From NCBI GenBank assembly GCA_036741875.1, contig DAINRM010000002.1, forward strand, positions 22,683 through 86,682: DNA of 64,000 nucleotides, written 5' to 3'. This DNA is from HRBIN35 sp036741875. GTDB taxonomy: Bacteria > Patescibacteriota > Minisyncoccia > UBA6257 > HR35. Every line of letters starts with the position of its first letter. Within the stretch, counting starts at the first letter, position 1. Made by a program: the position numbers and the translations under genes. Of the stretch, positions 42,375 to 51,525 are shown piece by piece. The notes under the pieces are model-generated. The model worked only from the letters and a program-made list of their open reading frames with translations. It did no database searches and was not told where the DNA came from.

Positions 42375-44507
42375 ATGCCACGTCTTTACCCTATTGAAAA
42401 AACAAGAAATATAGGAATTATTGCTCATATTGATGCTGGAAAGACAACAACTACAGAAAGGATTTTATATTATACAGGAATTTCCCATAAAATTGGAGAA
42501 GTTCATGAAGGAACTACTGTGACTGATTGGATGCCACAAGAAAGAGAAAGGGGTATTACTATTACTGCTGCAGCAGTCACGTGTTTTTGGACGCAAAGTT
42601 ATTTAAAACAAGCAGAAACAAGGGAAGAAAGAATTAAAGGAGAATATAAAATAAACATTATTGATACTCCAGGACATATAGATTTTACTGCTGAAGTTGA
42701 AAGATCTTTAAGAGTTTTAGATGGAGCCGTGGTTTTATTTGATGCTGTTCAAGGTGTTGAAGCTCAATCAGAAACAGTTTGGCATCAAGCTGATAAATAT
42801 AAAGTGCCAAGAATTTGTTTTATTAATAAAATGGATAAAATTGGAGCTGATTTTGAAGATGCTTTAAATTCAATCTATGAAAAGCTTACGAGAAACGCTG
42901 TTCCTGTTTGTATCCCCATAGGTAAAGAAGAAAATTTTAGAGGAGTGATAGATTTGATTACTATGAAAGAAGTTTATTTTGAAGGAGAAAAAGGAGAAAA
43001 AGTTATTTATAAAGAAATTGATCCTTCTTTAGAAAGCTATGCTCAAGAATGGAGAAATCATATGTTGGAAAAATTAGCTGAAAGTGATGAAATTTTTATG
43101 GATAAATATTTTTCTGGAGAATTTAATGAAGATGATATTAGAAAAGCTATAAGAAGAGCTTGTATTAATTATCTTTTTATTCCTGTTTATTGTGGTTCTG
43201 CTTTAGATAACAAAGGTGTTCAACTTGTTTTAGATGGTGTGCTTGATTTTCTGCCTTCACCAATTGATTTGCCTCCAGTTAAAGGTATCAATCCAATTAC
43301 AGGAAGTGAGGAAATAAGAAAAGCTGATGACAACGAACCATTTTCAGCTCTTATTTTTAAAATTATGGTTGATCCTCATGTCGGTACTCTTTCTTATTTT
43401 AGAATTTATTCTGGTACTTTAAAATCAGGAACAACAGTTTTAAATACTTCTACGGGGGAAACTTATAGAATAGGAAGAATAGCTAGAATGCATGCTAATC
43501 ATCGTGAAGAAGTAGATGAAATGTTTGCTGGAGATATCGGAGCGATTGTTGGAGGAAAGGATCTAAAAACTGGAGATACTATTTGTGATCCTAAACATCC
43601 TATTATGTTTGAAAAAATCCAATTTGCTGAACCTGTAGTTTGGATGAAAGTTGAACCAAAAACAAAAGCCGATCAAGAAAAAATGGGTTTAGCCCTTAAA
43701 GCGTTAGCCGATGAAGATCCAACCTTTAAAGTAGCTGTTAATCAAGAAACAGGAGATACGTTAATTGGTGGTATGGGAGAACTTCAGCTTGAAATTATGG
43801 TTGATAGGCTCAGAAGAGAATTTAAAGTAGATGTTAATATAGGTAAACCCCAAGTTGCTTATAAAGAAACCATTACCCAAGTTGTTGAAAGAGTTGAAGG
43901 TAAATACATAAGACAAAGCGGTGGTAGAGGACAATACGGACATGTTATTGTTAGACTGGAACCACTTGAAAGAGGAAAGGGTTTTGAATTTGTTAACGCT
44001 ATTAAAGGAGGTATTATTCCTGATAATTTTATTCCTTCGGTGGAAAAAGGAATTAAAGAAGCTATGGAAAAAGGAGTTATTGCTGGCTATCCGGTAACAG
44101 ATATAAGAGTAATTTTATATGATGGTTCTTATCATGAGGTTGACTCTTCTGATATCGCTTTTAAAATTGCTGGTGCTATTGCTCTTCAAGAAGGGGTTAA
44201 ACAAGGAAATCCTGTACTTCTTGAACCTATAATGAAAGTAGAGGTCACTGTTCCTTCAGAATTTGTTGGTGATGTTACTGGTGATCTTTCATCTCGAAGG
44301 GCTCGAATTGAAGAAGTTATTGATGAAGAAAAAGTTAAAATTATTCATGCTAAAGTGCCCTTAGCAGAGATGTTTGGATATGTAACTGTTTTAAGATCTT
44401 TAACCCAAGGAAGGGGTTCTTTCTATATGGAATTTTCACATTATGAAGTGGTACCACCACAAATCAGAGAAGAAATTCTTCGTTTGAGAAATAATGTCAA
44501 AATCTAA
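42375..44507 (+). CDS. fusA: Elongation factor G
   Basis: GTPase driving translocation, 710 aa, with all five domains. G motifs: AHIDAGKTTTTERILYYTG (P-loop), DTPGHIDFTAEVERSLRVLD, INKMDKIGADF. Domain IV has GGRGQYGHVIVRL and the C-terminal domain ends YEVVPPQIREEIL. No tuf gene follows; instead a pilin-like gene begins within the last codons. Confidence 0.98.
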   Translation: MPRLYPIEKTRNIGIIAHIDAGKTTTTERILYYTGISHKIGEVHEGTTVTDWMPQERERGITITAAAVTCFWTQSYLKQAETREERIKGEYKINIIDTPGHIDFTAEVERSLRVLDGAVVLFDAVQGVEAQSETVWHQADKYKVPRICFINKMDKIGADFEDALNSIYEKLTRNAVPVCIPIGKEENFRGVIDLITMKEVYFEGEKGEKVIYKEIDPSLESYAQEWRNHMLEKLAESDEIFMDKYFSGEFNEDDIRKAIRRACINYLFIPVYCGSALDNKGVQLVLDGVLDFLPSPIDLPPVKGINPITGSEEIRKADDNEPFSALIFKIMVDPHVGTLSYFRIYSGTLKSGTTVLNTSTGETYRIGRIARMHANHREEVDEMFAGDIGAIVGGKDLKTGDTICDPKHPIMFEKIQFAEPVVWMKVEPKTKADQEKMGLALKALADEDPTFKVAVNQETGDTLIGGMGELQLEIMVDRLRREFKVDVNIGKPQVAYKETITQVVERVEGKYIRQSGGRGQYGHVIVRLEPLERGKGFEFVNAIKGGIIPDNFIPSVEKGIKEAMEKGVIAGYPVTDIRVILYDGSYHEVDSSDIAFKIAGAIALQEGVKQGNPVLLEPIMKVEVTVPSEFVGDVTGDLSSRRARIEEVIDEEKVKIIHAKVPLAEMFGYVTVLRSLTQGRGSFYMEFSHYEVVPPQIREEILRLRNNVKI

Positions 44508-44931
44508 AGCTCAACTTCTTTTGGAAGTTGTTTTAATCTTAGGTTTGATAACAATTATTCTCGGTATTTTCGCTTCCGCTCTTGTTCTTTCTTTTAATGC
44601 TCTTCGTTATAGTAATATAAGCCAAGACATTACTATCTACGGTTTTGAAAAATACAGAAACGCTCTTTTTGATATTGCTCAAAGAAATTTCAATTATTTA
44701 AATTCACTTTCAACAACTACAGATTATTTTTTGACTTCAACAATTTCTGGTTGGCAAATTGTTCTAGGTAAGGAAAGTGTTAAATCTGGTTTAGAAGAAT
44801 ATTTTTTTAGTTTTAGAATTGATAATTTTCAAAACAATCCTGATGTAAAATTAATAAAAGTAACAGGGGAATCTCAAAATATTATTTTTAACGATTATTT
44901 TCTTATACCTAAACTGAATGTTAGCTTTTAA
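44494..44931 (+). CDS. Pilin-like protein (minor pilin 1)
   Basis: A 145-aa protein whose N-terminus has a short basic leader followed by a hydrophobic helix (LLLEVVLILGLITIILGIFA) with Glu near the start, as in type IV pilin-like proteins; the canonical Gly before the cleavage site is missing or replaced by Ala (SKAQLLLE). The rest is a soluble head without recognised domain. It overlaps fusA by 14 nt and the next pilin gene by 14 nt. Confidence 0.68.
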   Translation: MSKSKAQLLLEVVLILGLITIILGIFASALVLSFNALRYSNISQDITIYGFEKYRNALFDIAQRNFNYLNSLSTTTDYFLTSTISGWQIVLGKESVKSGLEEYFFSFRIDNFQNNPDVKLIKVTGESQNIIFNDYFLIPKLNVSF

Positions 44932-45826
44932 AAAAGGTTTAACTCTTTTAGAAGTAGTTATTTTTTTGGGTGTTTTTTCAATTGTCGGCCTTATTGTTTT
45001 TCCTCTTCTTATTAATACTTTAAATTTTTATCAAGGAACTGTTGGAGAAGTAGATGTTTCTCGTGAGGCAAGAAATTTAATACTTACTTTTCAAAAAGAA
45101 GCTTATAAAAGTAAAAATATAAACTTCATCACCGACTATGAGCTTCTTTTTGAAAAATTTAATGGAGATAAATCTATTCTTTTTCGAACCTCTCCTGTTT
45201 TTTTAAATTTTGAATCTTCTACTTTAGAAGGAATGATAAGCAATATAAGAATAGGCTCTGTAAGTCTTAAAGGAGAAAATTATTCTGTAAAATTTATAAA
45301 CTCTTCATCTTGTCTTATTTCTTCAGGCAATTCAGTGACTTCGCTTTATGCTCTTTCAGATTATGCTTGGTCACCTCAACTTGGTTGGATAAGTTTTAGA
45401 AACTCTTCCGGAGAAAGCATTGTTTACGGAGTTTGTATTACCTCTAGTACTCAACCAGAACTTAGAGGTTATGCTTATAATGATATTATTGGCTTTATAG
45501 TTTTTAATTGTTTAGATTTAGGTGTTTGTTCTTCAAGTAATTTTAAAGTTGAGTTAGTAGAAGGAAAATATTTACAAGGTTTTGCTTGGAATGATATTTT
45601 AGGTTGGCTCTTTTTTGATGGACCTCGAGGACAAGTTTACTTGGCTGAATTGGACAGTAATTATAATTTAAAAAAAATTTTCCGAATTGTTGATAAAAGA
45701 ATTAATGTTAAAAACTTAAGTTTTCAAAAATTAAATGGTTCTTATAAAACCTCCTTTACCATAAGTGACGAAACTAATAAAAAGGAAGTTAGTTATGAAA
45801 CAGCTATTAGTTTACCTTTTAAATAA
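44918..45826 (+). CDS. Pilin-like protein (minor pilin 2)
   Basis: A 302-aa prepilin: AFKKGLTLLEVVIFLGVFSI has the class III signal (cleavage after KKG, Glu5). The large head contains two short similar segments (LRGYAYNDIIGFIVFNC and LQGFAWNDILGWLFFDG), suggesting an internal repeat of a Trp/Gly-rich motif known from other candidate-phyla surface proteins. Likely a PilW/GspJ-like minor pilin that primes pilus assembly. It is adjacent to the next gene with no gap. Confidence 0.75.
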   Translation: MLAFKKGLTLLEVVIFLGVFSIVGLIVFPLLINTLNFYQGTVGEVDVSREARNLILTFQKEAYKSKNINFITDYELLFEKFNGDKSILFRTSPVFLNFESSTLEGMISNIRIGSVSLKGENYSVKFINSSSCLISSGNSVTSLYALSDYAWSPQLGWISFRNSSGESIVYGVCITSSTQPELRGYAYNDIIGFIVFNCLDLGVCSSSNFKVELVEGKYLQGFAWNDILGWLFFDGPRGQVYLAELDSNYNLKKIFRIVDKRINVKNLSFQKLNGSYKTSFTISDETNKKEVSYETAISLPFK

Positions 45827-46228
45827 ATGAAAAAAGGACAAATTTTGTTAGGTTTTTTAGGTATAATCTTGATTTTTTTTAGTTTTTTAGTTATAATAGT
45901 ACTAAATTATCTTTCTTTTTCTTATAACTTATCATTCATTTTTCAAAGAAACATTTCTTTAAAATCTTTAGAAATAAGCGGTTTACGTTATGCCTTATAT
46001 AGAATTAATCAAGATAGAGATTTTACTACGACTTCAATGCAAATAAACCTGCCACAAGGTTACGTTGATATTTCTATTACTACTACTTCTTTAAGCTCTA
46101 ATTTAAGGCTTATTTCTTTAACTTCAACTCTTACTTCAACAGCTATATCTAAAAATCTTTTCGCTACCGCTACTATTGATATAAGCTCAGCAAGTTCAAC
46201 TATTTTAAACTTAGAGGTGTCAGATTAG
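45827..46228 (+). CDS. PilX-like minor pilin-associated protein
   Basis: A 133-aa protein, KKGQILLGFLGIILIFFSFL, with one N-terminal membrane helix and a Ser/Thr-rich head. It resembles the non-canonical PilX/GspK-type component encoded last in minor pilin clusters. The call rests on position and layout, not on specific motifs. Its stop codon (TAG, 46226-46228) shares its last base with the first base of tRNA-Leu. Confidence 0.6.
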   Translation: MKKGQILLGFLGIILIFFSFLVIIVLNYLSFSYNLSFIFQRNISLKSLEISGLRYALYRINQDRDFTTTSMQINLPQGYVDISITTTSLSSNLRLISLTSTLTSTAISKNLFATATIDISSASSTILNLEVSD

Positions 46229-46310
46229 GGCAGGTGGCGGAATTGGCAGACGCGCAAGGTTCAGAGCCTTGTGGCTTAAGGCCGTGAGGGTTCGAATCCC
46301 TCCCTGCCCA
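46228..46310 (+). tRNA. tRNA-Leu (CAG)
   Basis: A class II tRNA with long variable arm. Acceptor GGGCAGG/CCTGCCC, anticodon stem CAAGG/CCTTG with loop TTCAGAG (anticodon CAG), TPSI arm GAGGG-TTCGAAT-CCCTC, discriminator A, no encoded CCA. It begins on the last base of the upstream stop codon and has no nearby -10 box, so it is probably cut from a longer transcript. Confidence 0.94.
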
Positions 46311-46338
46311 AAAGGTCAAATTAAAAAATCTAATTTAA

Positions 46339-48117
46339 ATGAGTGCGGATATCAAGCAAATTGAAGAAATAAAAAAAGAAGAATTTAAATTAAGAAGAAA
46401 AGAAAAAAATAAAGAAAAAAGATATTTTGGAACTTTAAAAATCATTCCTTTGGGCGGTTTAGAAGAAGTAGGAAGAAATCTAACAGCTTTTGAGCTTAAT
46501 GATAAAGAAATCCTTATTATTGATATAGGTTTGGGTTACCCATTTTTTGAAGAAATGCCAGGCGTTGATTTTCTAATTCCTAATGTTGAATATTTAGAGA
46601 AAAATAAAGAAAAAATAGTAGGTATTGTTATTACTCACGGGCATTACGATCATATCGGAGCTATTCCTTATCTTATTGATAAATTGGGTAATCCTCCTAT
46701 TTATGCCACACCGCTTTCAAAAGGAATTATTTTAAAAAGACAAGAAGATTTTCCTTCCTCCCCAAAATTAGAAGTTATAGAATTTAGAAAAGACATTTAT
46801 AAACCATTAAAAATAGGTTCTTTTATTATCGATTATTTCCATGTTAATCATAATATTCCTGATTCGGTAGGACTTTTTATTCAAACCCCTGTTGGTAATA
46901 TTATGCACACTGGAGACTTTAAAATAGATTTTACTCCCTTCTTTGATAAACCCGCTGATCTTTCAAGAATTGTTAAACTTTCTTTAAGAGGTGTAAGACT
47001 TTTGATGATAGACTCAACTAATTCCTATCAACCAGGTTTTGTTATTTCCGAAAGAAAAATTATGGAAACCCTAGAAGAAATTTTTAGAAAAGCTAATGGA
47101 AGAATTATCGCTGTAACCTTCGCTTCTCTTTTAGAAAGAATACAACAACTTATTTATCTTTCCGCTATTTATGGAAGAAGAGTTGTTGTTGATGGACATA
47201 CCATGAGAATGAATGTCGAAGTAGCTAGAAATTTGAGATATCTTCAGATGCCCAAAGGAACAATTATTAAACCAGAAGAATCTTTTAAACTTAAACCTCA
47301 TCAAGTAACTATTATTTGTACAGGTTCTCAAGCTGAGGAAGGTTCAGCTTTAATGAGAATTGTTAACGGTGAGCATAGATATTTCAAACTAATAAAAGAC
47401 GATACAGTTATCTTTTCATCTTCAATTATTCCTGGTAATGAAAGAATTGTTCAAGAATTAAAAGATGATATTTTAAAACAAGGAGCTAAAGTTGTCCATT
47501 ACCAAATGATGGACATTCATGCTTCTGGACATGCTTTTTCTGAAGAAGTAAAGCTTTTTATTAGTTTAGTTAAACCAGAATACGTGATGCCGGTTCATGG
47601 CCATTATTTTATGCTCAAAGCTGTTGAAGAAATAGCTGTTAATTTGGGCATGCCTCAAGAAAAAATTATTATCGCCCAAAACGGCGATGTGATTAAAATG
47701 GTACCAGAAAAAATATTTAAAACTGAAGAAAAAATACCAGCTTATACAGTTTATGTTGATGGTTTAGGCATGGGTTCAGTCGAAAGTGTTGTTTTAAGAG
47801 ATAGAAAAAATTTAGCTAAAGAAGGCATGTTTCTTATTATAGTCACTATTGATAGTCAAACTGGAGAAATTAGAAAAAATCCAGAAATTATCTTCAAGGG
47901 TTTTGTTTATTCTAAAGAATCAAATAAGGAATTAATCCAAGAACTTTCACAACTCATTAAAAAAATTGTTAAGAGAAATATAAAATTTTTAGGAGAAGAA
48001 GCTCCTCTAATTCAAGAAGAACAAATTAAATATCACTTAAGAGAAGAAATAGCTGATTTTCTTTATCACAAAACAGGAGGAAGACCAATGATTTTACCGG
48101 TAGTGATAAAAATTTAA
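46339..48117 (+). CDS. rnj: Ribonuclease J
   Basis: Metallo-beta-lactamase/beta-CASP RNase with 5'-3' exo- and endonuclease activity in mRNA decay and rRNA processing. The 592-aa protein has ITHGHYDHIGAIPYLI (HxHxDH zinc motif, about residues 96-111), MHTGDFKID, a beta-CASP domain with CTGSQAEEGSALMRI, and the C-terminal HASGHAFSEE and MPVHGHYFML motifs. The first 30 residues are a charged helix. A distinct Lys-rich N-terminus is the only oddity. Confidence 0.97.
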   Translation: MSADIKQIEEIKKEEFKLRRKEKNKEKRYFGTLKIIPLGGLEEVGRNLTAFELNDKEILIIDIGLGYPFFEEMPGVDFLIPNVEYLEKNKEKIVGIVITHGHYDHIGAIPYLIDKLGNPPIYATPLSKGIILKRQEDFPSSPKLEVIEFRKDIYKPLKIGSFIIDYFHVNHNIPDSVGLFIQTPVGNIMHTGDFKIDFTPFFDKPADLSRIVKLSLRGVRLLMIDSTNSYQPGFVISERKIMETLEEIFRKANGRIIAVTFASLLERIQQLIYLSAIYGRRVVVDGHTMRMNVEVARNLRYLQMPKGTIIKPEESFKLKPHQVTIICTGSQAEEGSALMRIVNGEHRYFKLIKDDTVIFSSSIIPGNERIVQELKDDILKQGAKVVHYQMMDIHASGHAFSEEVKLFISLVKPEYVMPVHGHYFMLKAVEEIAVNLGMPQEKIIIAQNGDVIKMVPEKIFKTEEKIPAYTVYVDGLGMGSVESVVLRDRKNLAKEGMFLIIVTIDSQTGEIRKNPEIIFKGFVYSKESNKELIQELSQLIKKIVKRNIKFLGEEAPLIQEEQIKYHLREEIADFLYHKTGGRPMILPVVIKI

Positions 48118-48119
48118 AA

Positions 48120-48461
48120 ATGAAAGAAAGAAAAAAATTTGAAGTTATTAAAGCTCTTTCAAAAATTATGCAAAAATTTAATATTTTTAGAAATGATCTT
48201 TTTACTATTGTTGACGTAAAACTTCCTAAAAAAGGGGGTTATTTAAGAGTTTATCTTAGCGTTTTTCCAGAAAAGAAAAAAAATGAAATTGTTTCTTATT
48301 TTCAAAAAATAAATTCTACTCTTAAAAATGAATTAAAAAAAGAAGTTTATTTAAGACATTTACCTTCTAAAATAGTTTTTTACACTTCTCAAGAATTTGA
48401 AGAAGCAGAAAAGGTTTATAAAATTTTAGAAAAAATAAAGGATGAAGAAAAAAGTAAATAA
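48120..48461 (+). CDS. rbfA: RbfA-like ribosome-binding factor
   Basis: A 113-aa KH-fold protein involved in 30S maturation near the 16S rRNA 5' helix. It matches in overall pattern: RNDLFTIVDVKLPKKGGYLRVYLSVFP in the middle and the C-terminal LRHLPSKIVFYTSQEFEEAE, the counterpart of the family's R..P.L.F..D. It follows rnj by 2 nt and overlaps the next gene by 20 nt. Confidence 0.8.
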   Translation: MKERKKFEVIKALSKIMQKFNIFRNDLFTIVDVKLPKKGGYLRVYLSVFPEKKKNEIVSYFQKINSTLKNELKKEVYLRHLPSKIVFYTSQEFEEAEKVYKILEKIKDEEKSK

Positions 48462-48753
48462 AGTTTTACGTGGTAAAAAAGTAGAAAAATTGGCTTTAGA
48501 GATTTTGAAAAAAAGAAACTATCTCGTTTGGAAACCGCCTAAAGTAAAATTTTATTCTCAGGATATTTTAGGTTTTTTTGATATTATTGCTTTAAGTAAA
48601 AAAGATTTAAAACTTATTCAAGTTCAAAAAGAAAGATTAAGGCCTTATAAAATAAAAAAAATATTTAAACTTCCTAAACCTAAAAAAATTTCTTATGAGG
48701 TCTGGGTTTATGATCCCCATTTAAAAAATTTTAAAATTTATGATAAAATGTGA
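48442..48753 (+). CDS. Small PD-(D/E)xK nuclease-like protein
   Basis: A 103-aa basic protein: GKKVEKLALEILKKRNYLVW at the N-terminus, then GFFDIIALSKKDLKLIQVQ, the arrangement of Holliday-resolvase/VRR-NUC-like nucleases (D...QxQ in place of ExK). The active-site Lys is replaced by Gln, so activity is uncertain. It overlaps rbfA by 20 nt and is followed by rplS. Confidence 0.6.
   Translation: MKKKVNKVLRGKKVEKLALEILKKRNYLVWKPPKVKFYSQDILGFFDIIALSKKDLKLIQVQKERLRPYKIKKIFKLPKPKKISYEVWVYDPHLKNFKIYDKM
48744..48749 (+). promoter_or_regulatory. -10 box of rplS
   Basis: TGATAAAAT at 48741-48749 at the end of the nuclease-like gene, 10 nt before the rplS ATG. Confidence 0.45.
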
Positions 48754-48759
48754 ATTAAC

Positions 48760-49116
48760 ATGACACATAATCTTATAAAAGTTGTTGAAGAAAAATATTT
48801 AAGAAAAGATCTTCCTGAAATAAAACCGGGTATGGTGGTAAGAGTTTGGCAAAAAATTAAAGAAAAGAAAAGAGAATTTTTACAAAAATTTGAAGGTTTA
48901 GTGATTTCCGTAAAAAGAAAAAGGGGGACAAGGGTGATGTTTACAGTTAGAGGAGAAGCTGCCGGCCAAATGATAGAAAAGATATACCCTTTGCATTCTC
49001 CAATTATAGAAAAAATTGAGATTTTAGGAAAAGCAAAAACAAGAAGAGCAAAACTTTATTTTGTAAGAAATTTTCATCCAAGGGAAATAAAGAAAAAATT
49101 AAAGGTTTCAATTTAA
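48760..49116 (+). CDS. rplS: Large ribosomal subunit protein bL19
   Basis: A 118-aa protein with LPEIKPGMVVRVWQKIKEK, RVMFTVRGEAAGQMIEKIYPLHSPIIEKIE and RRAKLYFVRNFH, which fit bL19 across its length. It is separated from trmD, its usual neighbour. Its stop interlocks with that of trxB in TTAA. Confidence 0.94.
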   Translation: MTHNLIKVVEEKYLRKDLPEIKPGMVVRVWQKIKEKKREFLQKFEGLVISVKRKRGTRVMFTVRGEAAGQMIEKIYPLHSPIIEKIEILGKAKTRRAKLYFVRNFHPREIKKKLKVSI

Positions 49117-50033
49117 ACTTTATTTTTGTTAAGATAATTTATAACACCTAAACCAGCAGCAATTCCTTGTCCGACGGCTATACCTATTTGTTTGTGAGGA
49201 AAATCAGTGACATCTCCAGCAGCAAAAAAGCCAGGAATATTAGTTTCACAAAATTTATTAACAATAATTTCGCCAAATTCATTTTTTACTTTCCACTCAT
49301 CTGGAATCATTTCTGAATTTGGTTTTAAACCTATATGAATAAAAACCCCATCAACTTTTAAATCTTTCATTTCATCTGTATTTTTGTCTAAATACTTTAT
49401 ACCCCTAACAAAATCATCACCATAAATTTCTTGTGTTAAAGCATTATAAATTATTTCAATATTTTCTTTTTTGGAAATCTCTTCAATTAAAATTTTATCA
49501 CCTTTAAATTGAGGATTTTTGTTGATAATATAAGCCTTAGGACAAATATTAGAAGCCATAATTCCTGCTTCTAAAGCAGAATTCCCTCCACCTACAATAG
49601 CAACAACTTTTCCCTTAAAAAGCGGCATGTCACAAACAGAACAATAGCTTACACCTTTATGATAAAATTCGTTTTCTCCGGGAACATTTAACTTTTTAGG
49701 TGTTGCTCCTGTAGCTAAAATTAAGGTTTTAGAAAAATATAAATTGTTACTTTTAGTTTGAACTTTAAAAATATTTCCTTCCTTTTCTATTTTGATAACT
49801 TCATCAATTATAGGTTCAACCCCATAACTCTTAAGATGTTCTTCAAATTTTTCTGCTAATTCAAATCCACTAGTTTTTGGAAAACCCGGATAATTTTCTA
49901 CAATACCAGAAAGAGCCATCTCACCACCGATGTCTTTAGCAATAATAATAAAATTAAGTCCTTGTCTTTTTAAATAAATAGCTGAACTAATTCCACCAGC
50001 TGAAGCGCCAATAATAATTGAATCGTAAATCAT
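49113..50033 (-). CDS. trxB: Thioredoxin reductase-like flavoprotein
   Basis: A 306-aa FAD/NADPH disulfide reductase: IIGASAGGISSAIYLKRQG (FAD Rossmann loop), the redox site CSVC, GGGNSALEAG (NADPH loop) and the C-terminal GFFAAGDVTDFPHKQIGIA. FAD GxGxxG reads GASAGG. It probably reduces the glutaredoxin-like protein encoded next to it. Confidence 0.94.
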   Translation of the reverse strand: MIYDSIIIGASAGGISSAIYLKRQGLNFIIIAKDIGGEMALSGIVENYPGFPKTSGFELAEKFEEHLKSYGVEPIIDEVIKIEKEGNIFKVQTKSNNLYFSKTLILATGATPKKLNVPGENEFYHKGVSYCSVCDMPLFKGKVVAIVGGGNSALEAGIMASNICPKAYIINKNPQFKGDKILIEEISKKENIEIIYNALTQEIYGDDFVRGIKYLDKNTDEMKDLKVDGVFIHIGLKPNSEMIPDEWKVKNEFGEIIVNKFCETNIPGFFAAGDVTDFPHKQIGIAVGQGIAAGLGVINYLNKNKV

Positions 50034-50035
50034 CT

Positions 50036-50281
50036 TTATTCTAAAGCTTCTCTAAGAGAAAGAGGATCGTAGCCAATAATTAATTTTTCTTTTCCGTTTT
50101 CATCAATAATTAAAGTGACAGGAACACCCATTTGACCAGATTTTTCTATAAGTTCTTTTTCCCACTGAGGATTTACTTCCACATTTCTTTCTTCATAAAA
50201 GTAACCTAAACCTTCTAAGAACTTTTTTGTTTTTTGACACCAAGGACACCAGCTGGTAGTATAAATAATTATTTTTTTCAT
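50036..50281 (-). CDS. Glutaredoxin-like redox protein
   Basis: An 81-aa thioredoxin-fold protein with CPWC active site (TTSWCPWCQKTKKFLEGLG) and cis-Pro GVPVTLII. It sits between trxB and the DsbA-like gene with a 2-nt gap and a 4-nt overlap. With trxB it forms a likely NADPH-glutaredoxin/thioredoxin-type electron path. Confidence 0.9.
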   Translation of the reverse strand: MKKIIIYTTSWCPWCQKTKKFLEGLGYFYEERNVEVNPQWEKELIEKSGQMGVPVTLIIDENGKEKLIIGYDPLSLREALE

Positions 50282-50985
50282 TTCTCGATAATGTTTTTAA
50301 ATTCAGAAATTAATTCAGGAACAAAGCCTGCCCCTTGATAAACCTTTCCATTTTTAATTATAAAAAACGTTGGTGTGCCTTCAACTCCGTAACTACTTCC
50401 TTCAGCAATATCTTTATTTATATCAGACTCGTATTTTTTCTCTTGAAGACAAGTTTTAAATTTTTCTTCATTTAATCCTAGGCGAGAAGCTAAATTTAAA
50501 AGATATTCATCACTACCAGTAAAGAAATAGTCTCTTCTTTCATTCATAGCTTTAAAGACTTCCTTATAAACTTCTTTATGAAATTCCCAATATTTTCCTT
50601 CTTCATTAGCACATCTTGAAGCTAAATGGACCTTTTTAGCTTGAGGATGAATACCTTCTAAAGGAAAGTCTCGAAAATAAAAAACAACTTTTTGTAAAAA
50701 AATATATTTTTCAAGCTCAGGATAAAGATAATTAGCTGCTAAAGCACAAAAGGGGCAGTGAAAATCACCAAATTCTACTATTTTTACTTCGGCGCCTTCA
50801 AAACCTAAAGGAGGCAAATTGCCTAAATTTACATTTAAATTAACTTCTTGAAAAAAATTGTTTTTAGATTCCTCTTGTTTGTTTAAATTAGTTAAAGAAA
50901 CATTCTTTAAAAGAAAATAAGATCCCAAAGATAAAATCAAAATAGTGGTTCCCAAGTAAACAAGGTTTTTGTAATTTTCTCCCAT
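50278..50985 (-). CDS. DsbA-family thiol-disulfide oxidoreductase, membrane-anchored
   Basis: A 235-aa protein with an N-terminal anchor (about residues 7-25) and a DsbA-like domain: FGDFHCPFCALAANYLYPEL (CPFC), then GVEGTPTFFIIKNGK (cis-Pro). It resembles the DsbA-like gene at 16.8 kb in plan but has a different active-site dipeptide (CPFC versus CPAC), which usually shifts redox potential. First gene of the dsbA-grx-trxB run on the minus strand. Confidence 0.9.
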   Translation of the reverse strand: MGENYKNLVYLGTTILILSLGSYFLLKNVSLTNLNKQEESKNNFFQEVNLNVNLGNLPPLGFEGAEVKIVEFGDFHCPFCALAANYLYPELEKYIFLQKVVFYFRDFPLEGIHPQAKKVHLASRCANEEGKYWEFHKEVYKEVFKAMNERRDYFFTGSDEYLLNLASRLGLNEEKFKTCLQEKKYESDINKDIAEGSSYGVEGTPTFFIIKNGKVYQGAGFVPELISEFKNIIEK

Positions 50986-51032
50986 TTTTTAATCTTTTTA
51001 ATTTCGACAGAATTAATTTTAAAGTGTTTTTT

Positions 51033-51503
51033 TTAAAATTCCAAACAAGTAGAAGTTGTTGAAAGAAAAGGAGAAGAACTTGTAGGTATACAAAGATATT
51101 TTATCTCATTGGTTAAATTATTTTTTATAGAAATAATAGTGCTTATTGAAGGAACACCATTAAATTTAGAAAATTTTACTGAAAGAGTACTATTTTCTGC
51201 TGGATTTAAAAAACTGAATCTTTTATTCATAGTAAGTTGATAATAAATATTAGTAGGAGATCCTTTATAAAGAAGAACGTAGTCTGTTGAAGTATTAACA
51301 AAACTTACTCCCCAATCACTATTTTCTTCTCCTAAAATTGCTTTTTCTCGTGCTGTTTTTACTAAATCTAAAATTCTTTTGTTTGTTTCTTCAAAGAGAA
51401 AATTCATTTGGCTTATTTGATTAAAATAATAAAAACCAAAACCTAAAATAATAGAAATAATAATTAAAACTAAAAGTGTTTCAAAAAGAGTAAATCCACT
51501 CAT
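51033..51503 (-). CDS. Pseudopilin (GspH/FimT-like)
   Basis: A 156-aa prepilin with a class III signal: MSGFTLFETLLVLIIISIIL, cleavage after SG, though Glu lies at position 5 as FTLFE. The head contains KTAREKAILGEE as in GspH/FimT and a Ser/Thr-rich end with two Cys. It is divergent from the pilB operon, with a 22-bp spacer holding A/T-rich -10 candidates in both directions. Confidence 0.82.
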   Translation of the reverse strand: MSGFTLFETLLVLIIISIILGFGFYYFNQISQMNFLFEETNKRILDLVKTAREKAILGEENSDWGVSFVNTSTDYVLLYKGSPTNIYYQLTMNKRFSFLNPAENSTLSVKFSKFNGVPSISTIISIKNNLTNEIKYLCIPTSSSPFLSTTSTCLEF

Positions 51504-51525
51504 TTTGTTTTAAAATTTTAATTAA

